Positions 24,887-33,838 of a stretch of DNA of 64,000 bases are shown one piece after another. Source of the DNA: Variovorax sp. N23 (GTDB lineage: Bacteria > Pseudomonadota > Gammaproteobacteria > Burkholderiales > Burkholderiaceae_C); contig NZ_JAOOPY010000012.1 in NCBI RefSeq assembly GCF_025486315.1, forward strand, positions 109,667 to 173,666, written 5' to 3'. The notes below the pieces were generated by a model. That model was given only the letters and a program-made list of their open reading frames with translations. It did no database searches and had not been told where the DNA came from. Both the position numbers and the translations under genes were made by a program. Each line of letters begins with the position of its first letter. Position 1 is the stretch's first letter.

Positions 24887-26737
24887 ATGACGCAGCGCGT
24901 TCCGGCCCTTCCGGGCTTGCCGTCGGAAGGGCGCCCTGCGAGGCGTCAGCCGGCATCTGCGCATCGCGAACCGGATGGTCCTGCTCGCCCGCACCCATTG
25001 CCGCATGCCTTCTTCCGGTCTGTCGTCGACCTTCGCGACGGGTCAGTTTTCGCCCAGGAGGCCTCGGTCCACGATGTCGCCGTCCTCGCGACTCGTCAAA
25101 CGATGTCGCCGCTGGACGCTGAAGCGACGGAGCAGACGCTTCCGCACGTCGAACGGCGCTCGACGGAGATCGTCCTGGCGCGATGGGCCGAGCTCCCGGA
25201 CGCACGACGCATCCTCGTCAACATGAGCGCCGATGCGTTCGTGGACGCCATGCGCAAGGATTCACAGGGCTGGCTGATGCAGGCGCTCGCAGCGCTGGAC
25301 ATTGCGGCCGACAGGCTGCTGATCGAGATCACGGGGCCGGGCCGGCCGTGGGACGGCGCCGTGCTGAACGATGCGGTGAAGGTGCTCCGTGCCGCCGGTG
25401 GGCGGCTCTCCCTCGGCGACGAGGGGGCCGGACACGCCAGCTTTCGGTCCTGGTGCGAACTCGAACCCGACTACGTGCGGATTGGAAGGCAATGGATCAC
25501 CGACGTTGCCATCGACCCGCGCAAACGAACGATCGTCCGCGGTATCTGCGAGGTTGCGGCAGAGTTCGGCACACAGCTCATTGCCGAAGGGATCGACGCC
25601 AACGCCGATCTGCAGGTGGTTCTGAGTCTGGGCATCCCCTATGGGCAAGGCAAGCATGTGGCGCGAAAAGCCGATAGTCGGAACATCGCATCGCCGCCAG
25701 CCGGCAGGGCCCGTGACCTCGAGGCCGGCGCGGACCTCGTACCCGTCGATTCAGGCTGGCGCCGACCTGCGGCCCTGCAGAACTTCGCGGTCATCCAGGC
25801 CCCCGCCCTGACGTGGCGCACCACCAATGACGAAGTCGCTGCGATGTTCCAGGGGCGCCCGCAACTGCATGCCTTGGCGGTCGTCGAGGACGCCCGCCCG
25901 GTCGCTTTGATCCCGCGTCAGCAGTTCATGGACCAGTACGCGCGCCTCTACTTCCGGGAAGTGCACGGTCGGAAGGCATGCCTGGATTCGGCGAACCCGG
26001 CACCCTGCGTGATCGAGCGCGACGCGTCCATCGAGGCGCTCGCCAGCGTGCTGACTTCCAGCGATCAGCGCTATCTCAGCGAGGGGTTCATCGTCACCGA
26101 AAAGGGGCGTTACGCTGGCCTCGGTACGGGCGATCAGCTGGTTCGCGTGGTCACGGAAACCCGGCTGGAGGCCGCCAGGCACGCGAACCCCCTGACTTTC
26201 CTGCCCGGCAATATCCCCGTCAGTCTTCATATCGACAGGCTTCTTGCCGGAGGGGTGGCATTCGTGGCCTGCCACGCAGACCTCGACAACTTCAAGCCGT
26301 TCAACGATCGGTATGGCTTCGCCCGGGGCGACGAGATGATCCGGCTCACCGCGAGATTGATCCTTTCGCATTGCGACTCGCACCGTGACTTTGTCGGTCA
26401 CCTCGGGGGCGACGATTTCGTGATCGTCTTCCAGAGCGTGGATTGGCAGGTTCGCTGCGAAGCCATCATCCAGATCTTTCAGAAAGAGGCCTGCGCCTTG
26501 CTCGATGAAGACGCTCGCATCGCCGGGGGATTCGACGCCGAGGATCGGCATGGCGTGCGGCGGTTTTTCCCCTGCACCACCATCTCCATGGGCGCTGTCG
26601 TTGCAGCTCCCGGGGTCTACCAGCGTGCAGAAGAAGTGGCGATGGACGCTGCGACTGCGAAACACGACGCCAAGCTTTCGCCGTCGGGAATTGCGGTCTG
26701 CTTTGCGGGCACGGGGGACGTCGCTCGGGTGCGTTGA
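24887..26737 (+). CDS. EAL-like / CBS pair / GGDEF-like signalling protein
   Basis: 616 aa from ATG 24887 (GGGGG upstream); ATG 24866 is the alternative. The EAL domain (about 45-275) is degenerate: the EALLR box reads QEASVH and the DDFG loop reads GDEGAG, though VNMSADAF and AEGID are kept, so phosphodiesterase activity is doubtful. A CBS pair (about 310-430) follows. The C-terminal GGDEF domain reads HLGGDDF with ADLDNFKPFNDRYGF intact, possibly an active or variant diguanylate cyclase. Such proteins usually act as c-di-GMP or nucleotide sensors. Monocistronic. Confidence 0.85.
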   Translation: MTQRVPALPGLPSEGRPARRQPASAHREPDGPARPHPLPHAFFRSVVDLRDGSVFAQEASVHDVAVLATRQTMSPLDAEATEQTLPHVERRSTEIVLARWAELPDARRILVNMSADAFVDAMRKDSQGWLMQALAALDIAADRLLIEITGPGRPWDGAVLNDAVKVLRAAGGRLSLGDEGAGHASFRSWCELEPDYVRIGRQWITDVAIDPRKRTIVRGICEVAAEFGTQLIAEGIDANADLQVVLSLGIPYGQGKHVARKADSRNIASPPAGRARDLEAGADLVPVDSGWRRPAALQNFAVIQAPALTWRTTNDEVAAMFQGRPQLHALAVVEDARPVALIPRQQFMDQYARLYFREVHGRKACLDSANPAPCVIERDASIEALASVLTSSDQRYLSEGFIVTEKGRYAGLGTGDQLVRVVTETRLEAARHANPLTFLPGNIPVSLHIDRLLAGGVAFVACHADLDNFKPFNDRYGFARGDEMIRLTARLILSHCDSHRDFVGHLGGDDFVIVFQSVDWQVRCEAIIQIFQKEACALLDEDARIAGGFDAEDRHGVRRFFPCTTISMGAVVAAPGVYQRAEEVAMDAATAKHDAKLSPSGIAVCFAGTGDVARVR

Positions 26738-26820
26738 ACCCGCAGGGGGTCGAGTCATGGGGCGTGCATCCCCACCGGTCTTCGACCGGCGGCCTGGTCG
26801 GTGCGTTCATGCGGTTGTCT

Positions 26821-27720
26821 TCACCGAGCGTCGGAACCAGAGGGCCATTCACCGGTCGCCTCGCCCAGGCTCCCGACGACCAGGTCCAGGAACGCGCGCA
26901 ACCGTGCCAAGCCGCGCAGGTCACGGTGGTAGGCGAGCCATACATCCCTGCTCGGGGGCGGTGGGTGAATGTCGTGTCTCTCGATGCCGGGAAAACGGTC
27001 GCCCAGCAGCGTGGGCAGCACGGCAAAACCTGCCCGCAAGGCGCACATGCGAGCCTGCACATCGCGGTTGTTGCTGCCCACCGCGAACGTGGCCGCCGGA
27101 AAGGTATTCCTCAGCCAGTGCACATCGGGAAGGTCTTCGAGCGCCGAGTCGAGGGTGATGAGCTGGATGCCGATGCCATCGCCCACCGTGGGCGGAGGCA
27201 CGCCTGCAGGGCCATACAGCGCGTAACGCATCTGCATCAGCTTTCGCTGCACCACCTCCGGACTCTCCGACGGCCGAATCCGGAATACGAGTTCGGCCTC
27301 CCGCCGGGCCAGGTCGAGAAAACGCGAATCCGTGATGAGGTCGATGCGCACACCCGGGTGCAGCGCTGTGAATCGCGCCACCACAGGCGACAGAACATGA
27401 AGACCAAACCAGTCTGAACACGACACGCGCAGAAGCCCCCGCAGTTCAGCGCCTTGACCTGCCAGTTGTCGCTCGATGGCAAGCGCCTCTTCTTCCATCC
27501 GCTCTGCGTGCAGCAGTATCGAGGCGCCTTCGTCCGTGAGTTGGAACCCTTCGCGCCCGCGCTGGAACAGCGTTTGGCCAGTCGACGCCTCCAGTGCTCG
27601 TATGCGGCGCCCCATCGTCGGCTGCGACATCCCCAGCAGATGTGCTGCGCCGCTCAGGGAGCGTGAACGAGCAACTGCCAGAAAGATGCGGATGTCGCCC
27701 CAGTCCCCGAGTGCATTCAT
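26821..27720 (-). CDS. LysR family transcriptional regulator
   Basis: 299 aa from ATG 27720. The N-terminal winged helix is typical (FLAVARSRSLSGAAHLLGMS then QPTMGRRIRALE), followed by the periplasmic-binding-like effector domain. It is divergent from the quinone oxidoreductase gene, with a TGAAT-N4-ATTCA dyad between them, so it very likely controls that gene in response to a small molecule or redox signal. Confidence 0.9.
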   Translation of the reverse strand: MNALGDWGDIRIFLAVARSRSLSGAAHLLGMSQPTMGRRIRALEASTGQTLFQRGREGFQLTDEGASILLHAERMEEEALAIERQLAGQGAELRGLLRVSCSDWFGLHVLSPVVARFTALHPGVRIDLITDSRFLDLARREAELVFRIRPSESPEVVQRKLMQMRYALYGPAGVPPPTVGDGIGIQLITLDSALEDLPDVHWLRNTFPAATFAVGSNNRDVQARMCALRAGFAVLPTLLGDRFPGIERHDIHPPPPSRDVWLAYHRDLRGLARLRAFLDLVVGSLGEATGEWPSGSDAR

Positions 27721-27746
27721 AAATGAATGAAGAGAGTTCAATACTG

Positions 27747-27760
27747 TGAATTTACATTCA
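27747..27760. promoter_or_regulatory. LysR-type operator candidate
   Basis: TGAATTTACATTCA is a 5-bp dyad around TTAC with the T-N11-A pattern of LysR boxes, located midway between the divergent regulator and oxidoreductase genes. Confidence 0.55.
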
Positions 27761-27821
27761 AATGTGAAGAGCCCAAAGTGAAGTCCTCGATTCACCCCAC
27801 CGCTTCAAGAAGGACTTCCTC

Positions 27822-28832
27822 ATGCCCCGCTCAGTCGTTCCCTCCACCATGCAAGCCGCCATTGTTCGCGAAGCGAACGGTTCTTTCGACGTCGTCCACC
27901 GTCCGGTTCCAGATGTCTCGCCGGGGCATGTTCTCGTGCGTATCGCCGCCAGCGGCGTCAACCCGCTGGACACGAAGATCCGAGCCGGGGTGGCCGCGCA
28001 TGCCAGGCACCCGCTTCCCGCGGTCCTCGGCATGGATCTCGCAGGGGTGGTCGTCAAAGTCGGCGCCGGCGCGACTCGTTTCCAAGTGGGGGACGAGGTC
28101 TATGGTCTGGTCGGCGGCGTGGGCGGGCTGCAAGGCACCTTGGCCGAGTACGCTGCGGTAGACGCGGCGCTCCTCGCGCACAAGCCGAAAAGCCTGGCCT
28201 TGCGGGATGCGGCGGCCCTCCCGTTGGTCGCCATCACCGCCTGGGAAGGCTTGATCGACCGCGCTCGAACGCGTGCGGGTCATCAGGTGCTCGTTCATGG
28301 CGGCGCGGGCGGCGTCGGGAGCGCGGCCATACAGATCGCCCGTGCATTCGGCGCCGACGTGTACACGACCGTGGCACCTGCACAGTTCGATGTGGTCAGT
28401 TCGCTGGGCGCCACGCCCATCGACTACACGGCTTCGGCGCCTGCCGACTACGTTCTTGAGCACACGGCGGACGAGGGGTTCGATGTGGTGTACGACACGG
28501 TGGGCGGAGCCACGCTCGATGCGTCATTCCATTCGGTTCGCCGGTACACCGGGCACGTCGTGAGCGCACTGGGGTGGGGTACCCATGCCCTGGCTCCGTT
28601 GTCTTTCCGCGGGGCCACCTATTCAGGCGTGTTCACGCTGATGCCGATGCTCAGCGGCAAGGGCCGCGCCCACCACGGAGAAATCCTGACCGAGGTCGCC
28701 AGGCTGGTCGATGCGGGTCAGCTTCGCCCCCTCGTCGACATCCGGAGATTCACGCTCGACCAGGCGGGTGATGCGCACGCTCGCGCAACCGGCGGCCAAG
28801 CCATCGGCAAGGTCGTTGTCGACATCCCTTGA
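27822..28832 (+). CDS. Zinc-independent quinone oxidoreductase (MDR superfamily)
   Basis: 336 aa. The MDR fold is clear: an N-terminal GroES-like domain (SPGHVLVRIAASGVNPLDTK and DLAGVVVKVG) and a Rossmann domain with HGGAGGVGSAAIQIARAFGA. The catalytic and structural zinc Cys ligands are missing, placing it with NADPH:quinone reductases rather than alcohol dehydrogenases. Expected activity is NADPH-dependent reduction of quinones or reactive enals. Start options are ATG 27822 and 27849. Confidence 0.88.
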   Translation: MPRSVVPSTMQAAIVREANGSFDVVHRPVPDVSPGHVLVRIAASGVNPLDTKIRAGVAAHARHPLPAVLGMDLAGVVVKVGAGATRFQVGDEVYGLVGGVGGLQGTLAEYAAVDAALLAHKPKSLALRDAAALPLVAITAWEGLIDRARTRAGHQVLVHGGAGGVGSAAIQIARAFGADVYTTVAPAQFDVVSSLGATPIDYTASAPADYVLEHTADEGFDVVYDTVGGATLDASFHSVRRYTGHVVSALGWGTHALAPLSFRGATYSGVFTLMPMLSGKGRAHHGEILTEVARLVDAGQLRPLVDIRRFTLDQAGDAHARATGGQAIGKVVVDIP

Positions 28833-28855
28833 GTGAAGTGTGCGGCGCCGTGCCC

Positions 28856-29044
28856 TCAGCGCAGCACGAGCGCCGCGATCACGCAGGCGATCACCACCAG
28901 GGCGGCGATCGTGAGGTTGCGGCGCCAGCCGTTGCGGTACTGTTCCTGCTGCTCGAGGCGGCTGCGCAGCGTCAGCTCGCCCAGACGCGAGGGCACGGTG
29001 TCGAGTTCGTCGTCGTAGTGGCCGCCGTGGAAAAACTTGGACAT
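28856..29044 (-). CDS. Small single-pass membrane protein
   Basis: 62 aa: a soluble charged N-terminus (SKFFHGGHYDDELDTVPSR and LRSRLEQQEQYRNGWRR) followed by one C-terminal membrane helix (LTIAALVVIACVIAALVLR). Tail-anchored topology is likely. No known family; converges on the oxidoreductase gene. Confidence 0.6.
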   Translation of the reverse strand: MSKFFHGGHYDDELDTVPSRLGELTLRSRLEQQEQYRNGWRRNLTIAALVVIACVIAALVLR

Positions 29045-29555
29045 GAAAATGGCTCAGCAGGCAGACCCGCGGCGTTCGGCACGCTGGGCGGGGGGCGTTG
29101 AAAAGAGGCCGCTTGCGCGGCGCCGAAGAGGATTTGGAAACGGTCGTTAACCAGCCCAAATTCTGTAACAAAGCCGCCCGTTTGTAGTACCGATGTTTTC
29201 ATTTTCGTGTGCATTTCCTTGGTTTCGTGAATTTATGCACATGCGAATGGGGTCGGCGCGCCTCGCGTGCCGCGGTCGGGCCGAACCGGTGAAGACGCCG
29301 CTGCGCGTGCGGTTCGAGGGGGAGGGCGTCGGCTCGTCTGACGCGATGGGTGCGCCCCTTTGGCGCTGCCGAGGCTGCTGTCGGGGACGAGGTGCTTCGA
29401 GGAAGCGCGGGGCCCGGCCCGGAGAGTGCGTCACCGAGCGAACTGGACGGTCTTCCAGGCCCTGATGGCGCCATGCGTCCGAGCGGGTGGGTGAGATGCT
29501 TGCGGTGTCCCGGGCTCGTCCCGATCCCGAGTTCGGCCACCCTTGGAGCGACGCC
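29045..29555. other. Long intergenic stretch without a supported gene
   Basis: I find no convincing gene in these 511 bases. A minus-strand frame (29214-28972, MHTKMKTSVLQTGGF...) has GGAA next to its ATG but overlaps the small membrane-protein gene and becomes low-complexity, so it is not called. The part at 29160-29240 is AT-rich for this genome and could hold promoters. Confidence 0.4.
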
Positions 29556-29681
29556 ATGAACACCCGCCATGCCCCACTGCAACCGCAAGACCCCTTCGCT
29601 GCCAAGCTGGGCGTGTACGTCGTGCGCGTGGGCGTCGTGATGACCCTCGTGGGGGTCGTTGCGTCGTTCTTTCGCGGCTGA
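29556..29681 (+). CDS. Very small membrane protein
   Basis: 41 aa from ATG 29556 with GGAG upstream: a short Pro/Gln-rich head (NTRHAPLQPQDPFAAK) and one membrane helix (VYVVRVGVVMTLVGVVASFF). Function unknown; existence supported by the ribosome-binding site and clean hydrophobic segment. Confidence 0.5.
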   Translation: MNTRHAPLQPQDPFAAKLGVYVVRVGVVMTLVGVVASFFRG

Positions 29682-29741
29682 CCGCCGGGTCCGTCGCGGC
29701 GCCCGGCCGCGACGCCGGCCCGGGGCCGAGGCGCCTGCGCT

Positions 29742-30095
29742 TCAGCCGAAGCTGGCGGTGCTGCTTTCGCGCATGTGGCGCGCGGCCATCAGGATGGACA
29801 TGTGAGCCTGCTGCAGGCCGCTGCTCTTGTCGTCGGCGGCCACTGTCAGCATGGGCTTGTTGTCGAGTCGAAAGCTGCACAGCAGCAGCTTCGACGCGGC
29901 GAGCTTCACGATCTGCGACAGCGACATGCTGGCCAACAGTTCGGCCAGTTCAGGGCCGATGCCCAGGCGAAACATCGCGGCTGCCTTGTCCTGCTTCACC
30001 AGCTTCTGCGCCAGGAGCATGTAGGCCAGATTGATGTCGCCGATTTCCTTGTGCACCTCGGCCGCTGCGCCGCTGTCGTTCGAATCGATATCCAC
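29742..30095 (-). CDS. flhD: FlhD-like transcriptional regulator
   Basis: 117 aa, the normal length for FlhD (about 116). EIGDINLAYMLLAQKLVKQD, KAAAMFRLGIGPELAELLA and QIVKLAASKLLLCSFRL align with the family, including the disulfide Cys. FlhD works with FlhC as an FlhD4C2 activator of flagellar class II genes. No flhC or flagellar gene is visible nearby, so this may be a paralogue acting on other targets or pairing with a distant FlhC. Confidence 0.88.
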   Translation of the reverse strand: MDIDSNDSGAAAEVHKEIGDINLAYMLLAQKLVKQDKAAAMFRLGIGPELAELLASMSLSQIVKLAASKLLLCSFRLDNKPMLTVAADDKSSGLQQAHMSILMAARHMRESSTASFG

Positions 30096-30401
30096 TTGAA
30101 ACTCCGTGTTGAACCAACTGAAGTAAGTAGACCATCGAGAGTTTTACATTTGTTAACCATCCAGTAGGCGCAGCCCCAAAGCGTGTGAAACAACACGTTT
30201 TTTGTCGGCGCGGTCCTACAAGAATCGTGCTTGAACCCGAAAAGTAGTGCATATGGATTACCTGGTGGCGCCTCGGTTCGAGCGCCTTCGGCGCGGAGCC
30301 CGAGCGGAACGCGGGGTTTTACTAGTCCCGAAGTACACATGGGTACCGCAGCGCGGCGCGTGGCACCTTGGTGCTTCGAGCCATGGCGACGGGACCGCAC
30401 A
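30096..30401. other. Promoter region between flhD and a hypothetical gene
   Basis: About 306 bases, locally AT-richer. It contains a small hairpin CGTGT-GAAACA-ACACG followed by TTTTTT at 30182-30203, a possible weak terminator on the plus strand. The likely flhD promoter lies at 30100-30180. No gene seen. Confidence 0.4.
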
Positions 30402-31058
30402 ATGGCGCGCATGACCGATCGCATGGAAGGTGTGTTTCGACAGGTGGCGGGGCTTTGGATTGCCCCGGAGCCCGCCGTTCCCGAGCCGTGGCGGGCCGGA
30501 CCCCGGCCGTGTGTGGACCACGACACGGTGGACTACGAGGGTCTTGCCGACTTTCTGGCCAGGCACTTCTGCTGCGGGGAGAGCGTGGTGCTTCGGCTGC
30601 CGGACGACACGGTCGACCCTGTCACCGTGCATCCGCGATTGCGCGGTGGGCAGCCCGAACTCGCCCGCTGCCACGATTTCGCCGAGCGGCTGCTTCATGC
30701 CGCCGTCGATGGTGCGAACCCGATCGCGGTCCGGCATGCATGGGACGCGCTGCACCGCCACAAGGACCGTCGCTCTGCGCCGCCACCGGTCCTGCTCATG
30801 TTCCTGCTCGAAGGCTCGTTCGAGGCGGTGACGATCTGGCATGCCCAGGCCTCGATGCGGCTGGGCATTCGTGCGGCCGATCTCAGCGTGCTCCTGTCGG
30901 GCGACATGAAGGCGAGCGACCACGACGGCCAGCTCACGGACGAACTGCGCGCCGAACTCGAGCGCCATTTCGGCGTGCCTTACCAGCGCCACTGCAGGCT
31001 GTCGAAAATGGTCTCGACCCCGCCACCGGCCTGGGCGACCGGCGCGGTCCAGGCCTGA
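30402..31058 (+). CDS. Hypothetical protein
   Basis: 218 aa from ATG 30402 (30411 is an alternative); no clear ribosome-binding site. Soluble and rich in His, Arg and Asp, with DFLARHFCCGESVVLRLPDD, a repeated helix-type pattern and FLLEGSFEAVTIWHAQASMR in the middle. No motif, signal peptide or membrane segment recognised. It converges on the next gene with only two bases between the stop codons. Confidence 0.65.
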   Translation: MARMTDRMEGVFRQVAGLWIAPEPAVPEPWRAGPRPCVDHDTVDYEGLADFLARHFCCGESVVLRLPDDTVDPVTVHPRLRGGQPELARCHDFAERLLHAAVDGANPIAVRHAWDALHRHKDRRSAPPPVLLMFLLEGSFEAVTIWHAQASMRLGIRAADLSVLLSGDMKASDHDGQLTDELRAELERHFGVPYQRHCRLSKMVSTPPPAWATGAVQA

Positions 31059-31060
31059 CC

Positions 31061-31816
31061 CTAGCGCGGCGCCAGCGAATAGCCTTTCAGGAGGCTCGCG
31101 GTGGTCTCCACCGCAGCGACATGCTGTCGCACATGGTGGCTCACGGTGGTCAGCAGTTCGTATTCGCCGCACACCAGGCGCCGGGTGGACCCGGGGGCGC
31201 CGTCGGTCAGGTCCTGCGGGAAGGCGATGCTCCAGTACGGCCAGTCGGCGGGAAGCAGGTCGATGTCGTAGGCCTCCGCCAGGGCGTAAGCGGCAATGGC
31301 GGCAGCCTCGAGGAAGCTGTGGTCGGGCTGCGCCGCAGGGACGTTGATGCGTTCCACGAAGGTCAGGGCGAAGACCACGCGGGCATCGAGATCCAGCCGC
31401 TGGTCTGCGATCTCCGCCTCCAGGAAGCGCGGCGCCGAGCGGTCCGCGCCGGAGATGCGGTGCCCGCAGATCGCGTGCACCACACCGTCCTCGCGCACGA
31501 CGAACAGCTTCTGCGGGTGGCGCCCGGGCGCCTTGGCATAGGCGTCCAGGACATCGCCGAGTCGACGGCGGCGGGCCGCGTCGCCATAGAGCCGTGCCGG
31601 CGCATGGCCGAAGCGAAGCAGGGCCAGGTGCGCGGCGTCGTCGATCGATGTGGGGCCCTGATGGCGCGTGAGCTTCTTCAGGTCGGTGTCGACCGTGCGC
31701 AGCACGGCCTCGACGGCGCTGAGCGGTTGCCCGGTGAGGGCCGCGAGGGCTGCGGCCACGGGGTGCGGATCGCCGGGAACGTCACGGATGATGGGGTGAA
31801 GCGAGGGTGCGTTCAT
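31061..31816 (-). CDS. Hypothetical protein
   Basis: 251 aa from ATG 31816. The N-terminal third (HPVAAALAALTGQPLSAVEA, HQGPTSIDDAAHLAL) resembles small cysteine-peptidase-like or helix bundle domains but without a catalytic Cys. The middle PQKLFVVREDGVVHAICGHR looks strand-rich. No confident family. It may pair functionally with the convergent hypothetical gene beside it. Confidence 0.6.
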   Translation of the reverse strand: MNAPSLHPIIRDVPGDPHPVAAALAALTGQPLSAVEAVLRTVDTDLKKLTRHQGPTSIDDAAHLALLRFGHAPARLYGDAARRRRLGDVLDAYAKAPGRHPQKLFVVREDGVVHAICGHRISGADRSAPRFLEAEIADQRLDLDARVVFALTFVERINVPAAQPDHSFLEAAAIAAYALAEAYDIDLLPADWPYWSIAFPQDLTDGAPGSTRRLVCGEYELLTTVSHHVRQHVAAVETTASLLKGYSLAPR

Positions 31817-32126
31817 CGAGGGGTGGCAAGGGTCGGCGGCAGGTCGGCCCGCGAGCGGGAAGCACAGTCTCTTCGGTTTTCTTCTGTGTACCAAGGCTAC
31901 CGCGAAGACCGTCCGGTCAAACGTCCGAACAGACCCTGGATCCCCCCTGCCCACGACCGATGGTTTGTCACCATCACCGCACGCCGATACCTCGCGCTGC
32001 TGGCCTCGGCAACCGGTCCGTCAGCGGGGCCTGCCGCCGCAGCGGCTACACTCCGCGCCGCATGAGAGCCGGTCCCCGGCCCTGCCGCCATGGGCAACCT
32101 GGCGAATTCATCTCAGGAAATATTCA
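31817..32126. other. Upstream region of the HU gene
   Basis: About 310 bases without a gene. It serves divergent transcription of the hypothetical gene (minus) and the HU gene (plus); I can point to no specific promoter element beyond the AGGAAA ribosome-binding site of HU at about 32115. Confidence 0.4.
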
Positions 32127-32489
32127 GTGAACCGTATCGAACTCGTCGAGAAAATCGCCTCCACCCACAACACCAGCAAGGCCGAAGCGGCCCGCATCCT
32201 GGAAACCATCACGGGCGCCATCGTCGGCGCGGTCAAGAAGGGCGACCCCGTGCAACTCGTCGGCTTCGGCACCTTCAAGCAGGTCGCACGTGCTGCACGC
32301 TCGGGCTTCAACCCGCAGGCCGGCACCAAGATCAAGATCGCCGCGCAGAAGGTGCCGAAGTTCGTTCCCGGCGCCGCGTTCAAGGCGGCCGTGGACCCGA
32401 AGGCCGCCAAGCGCAAGGCCGAGAAGGCCGCTGCAAAGCCGGTCGCCAAGAAGGCCGCTCCGGCCAAGAAGGCCGCGGCCAAGAAGTGA
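32127..32489 (+). CDS. HU-family DNA-binding protein with Lys/Ala-rich tail
   Basis: 120 aa from GTG 32127. The first 90 residues are the HU/IHF fold: MNRIELVEKIASTHNTSKAE, VQLVGFGTFKQVARAARSGF with NPQAG, and KVPKFVPGAAFKAAV. A 25-residue tail of KAAAKPVAKKAAPAKKAAAK type follows, resembling histone H1 and common in this bacterial group. It bends and coats DNA in the nucleoid. A rho-independent terminator follows. Confidence 0.93.
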   Translation: MNRIELVEKIASTHNTSKAEAARILETITGAIVGAVKKGDPVQLVGFGTFKQVARAARSGFNPQAGTKIKIAAQKVPKFVPGAAFKAAVDPKAAKRKAEKAAAKPVAKKAAPAKKAAAKK

Positions 32490-32532
32490 ACGCGTGAGTG
32501 ATGTCGGCGGAAGGTCCGTCGGCATTCGGAAG

Positions 32533-32555
32533 ACGGCCCTGCGGGGCCGTTTTTC
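32533..32555 (+). terminator. Rho-independent terminator of the HU gene
   Basis: ACGGCCC-TGCG-GGGCCGT followed by TTTTC: a 7-bp GC-rich stem and T-run, 44 bases past the HU stop. Confidence 0.85.
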
Positions 32556-32658
32556 ATTGGGTGCGTGCTCGCTGTCGCGTCCATGACCGGGTCTCGCGGG
32601 GGATGCCGGCACCATCGGCCGCTGCGGATGCCTGCGCATCCCGTCAAAGGAAGACCCG

Positions 32659-33816
32659 ATGGATTTCAGCCTCACGCCTACCCAGACCGAACTGCAGGCG
32701 CGCACCCGCCGCTTCATCGCCGACGAGGTGATCCCGATGGAGCGCGATCCGCGCCAGGGTTCGCACGGGCCGAGCGAGGCGCTGCGCGACGACCTGGTGG
32801 CGCGTGCCCGCGCGCACGGCCTGCTCACGCCCCACGCCTCGAAGGAACACGGCGGCCTCGGCCTGTCGCATGTCGACAAGGCCATCGTCTTCGAGGAGGC
32901 CGGCTATTCGCCACTCGGCCCGGTCGCGCTCAACATCCACGCGCCCGACGAAGGCAACATCCACCTGATGGAGGAGGCCGCCACGCCCTCGCAGAAGAAG
33001 CGCTGGCTGCAGCCGCTGATCGACGGCCACATCCGCTCCTGCTTCTGCATGACCGAGCCGCCGCCCGGCGCCGGCTCCGACCCGTCGATGATGCAGACGC
33101 TGGCGGTGCAGGACGGCGACCACTACGTCATCACCGGCCGCAAGTGGTTCATCACCGGCGCCACCGGCGCGGGCTTCGCGATCATCATGGCGCGCATGGA
33201 AGACGGCCGGGCCACCATGTTCCTGGCCGACATGGACCAGTCGGCCATCGTGGTGGAGCGGCAGATCGACGCCATGGACAGTTGCTTCACCGGTGGCCAC
33301 GGTGTGGTGCGCTTCGACGGCCTGCGCGTGCCGGCCGACGACGTGCTCGGTGCCGTCGGCGAAGGCTTCCGCTATGCGCAGGTGCGGCTTGCGCCCGCGC
33401 GTCTCACGCATTGCATGCGCTGGCTCGGCCAGGCGCGCCGCGCGCACGACGTGGCCAGCGCCTACGCCCGTCAGCGCCAGGCCTTCGGCCAGCCGCTGGT
33501 CGAGCACGAAGGCGTGGGCTTCATGCTGGCCGACAACGAGATGGACCTGCACACCGCGCGGCTGGCCATCTGGCATTGCGCCTGGGTGCTCGACCAGGGC
33601 GGCAAGGGCCGGCACGAATCGAGCATGACGAAGGTGATGTGTTCCGAGGCCGAATGGCGCGTGGTCGATCGCTCGGTGCAGATCCTCGGCGCCAGCGGCG
33701 TGTCCGACGAGAGCATCGTCGCGCGCATCTTCAAGGACATGCGCGCCTTCCGCGTCTACGACGGCCCGTCGGAAGTGCACCGCTGGAGCATGGCGAAACG
33801 GATCGCGCGCGGCTAG
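32659..33816 (+). CDS. Acyl-CoA dehydrogenase
   Basis: 385 aa, with AGGAAG upstream. All parts of the family are visible: the N-terminal helical domain, the FAD/substrate region [18 protein letters not shown] and [16 protein letters not shown], and the C-terminal [13 protein letters not shown] and [15 protein letters not shown]. It oxidises acyl-CoA to enoyl-CoA, passing electrons to ETF. Followed 17-30 bp later by an aminoglycoside-phosphotransferase-like gene, a pairing reminiscent of the eukaryotic ACAD10/11 fusions, so the substrate may be a hydroxyacyl or branched acid. Confidence 0.92.
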   Translation: MDFSLTPTQTELQARTRRFIADEVIPMERDPRQGSHGPSEALRDDLVARARAHGLLTPHASKEHGGLGLSHVDKAIVFEEAGYSPLGPVALNIHAPDEGNIHLMEEAATPSQKKRWLQPLIDGHIRSCFCMTEPPPGAGSDPSMMQTLAVQDGDHYVITGRKWFITGATGAGFAIIMARMEDGRATMFLADMDQSAIVVERQIDAMDSCFTGGHGVVRFDGLRVPADDVLGAVGEGFRYAQVRLAPARLTHCMRWLGQARRAHDVASAYARQRQAFGQPLVEHEGVGFMLADNEMDLHTARLAIWHCAWVLDQGGKGRHESSMTKVMCSEAEWRVVDRSVQILGASGVSDESIVARIFKDMRAFRVYDGPSEVHRWSMAKRIARG

Positions 33817-33838
33817 GCGATCCGTCGGCACGGTGACA

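Noticed and set aside
28972..29214. 80-codon minus-strand frame with GGAA next to its ATG
   Set aside because: Overlaps the better-supported small membrane protein and turns into Pro/Ser/Thr low complexity.
32400..32489. Low-complexity repeat at the end of the HU gene
   Set aside because: Encodes the known Lys/Ala-rich tail of this HU subtype, not a separate repeat.
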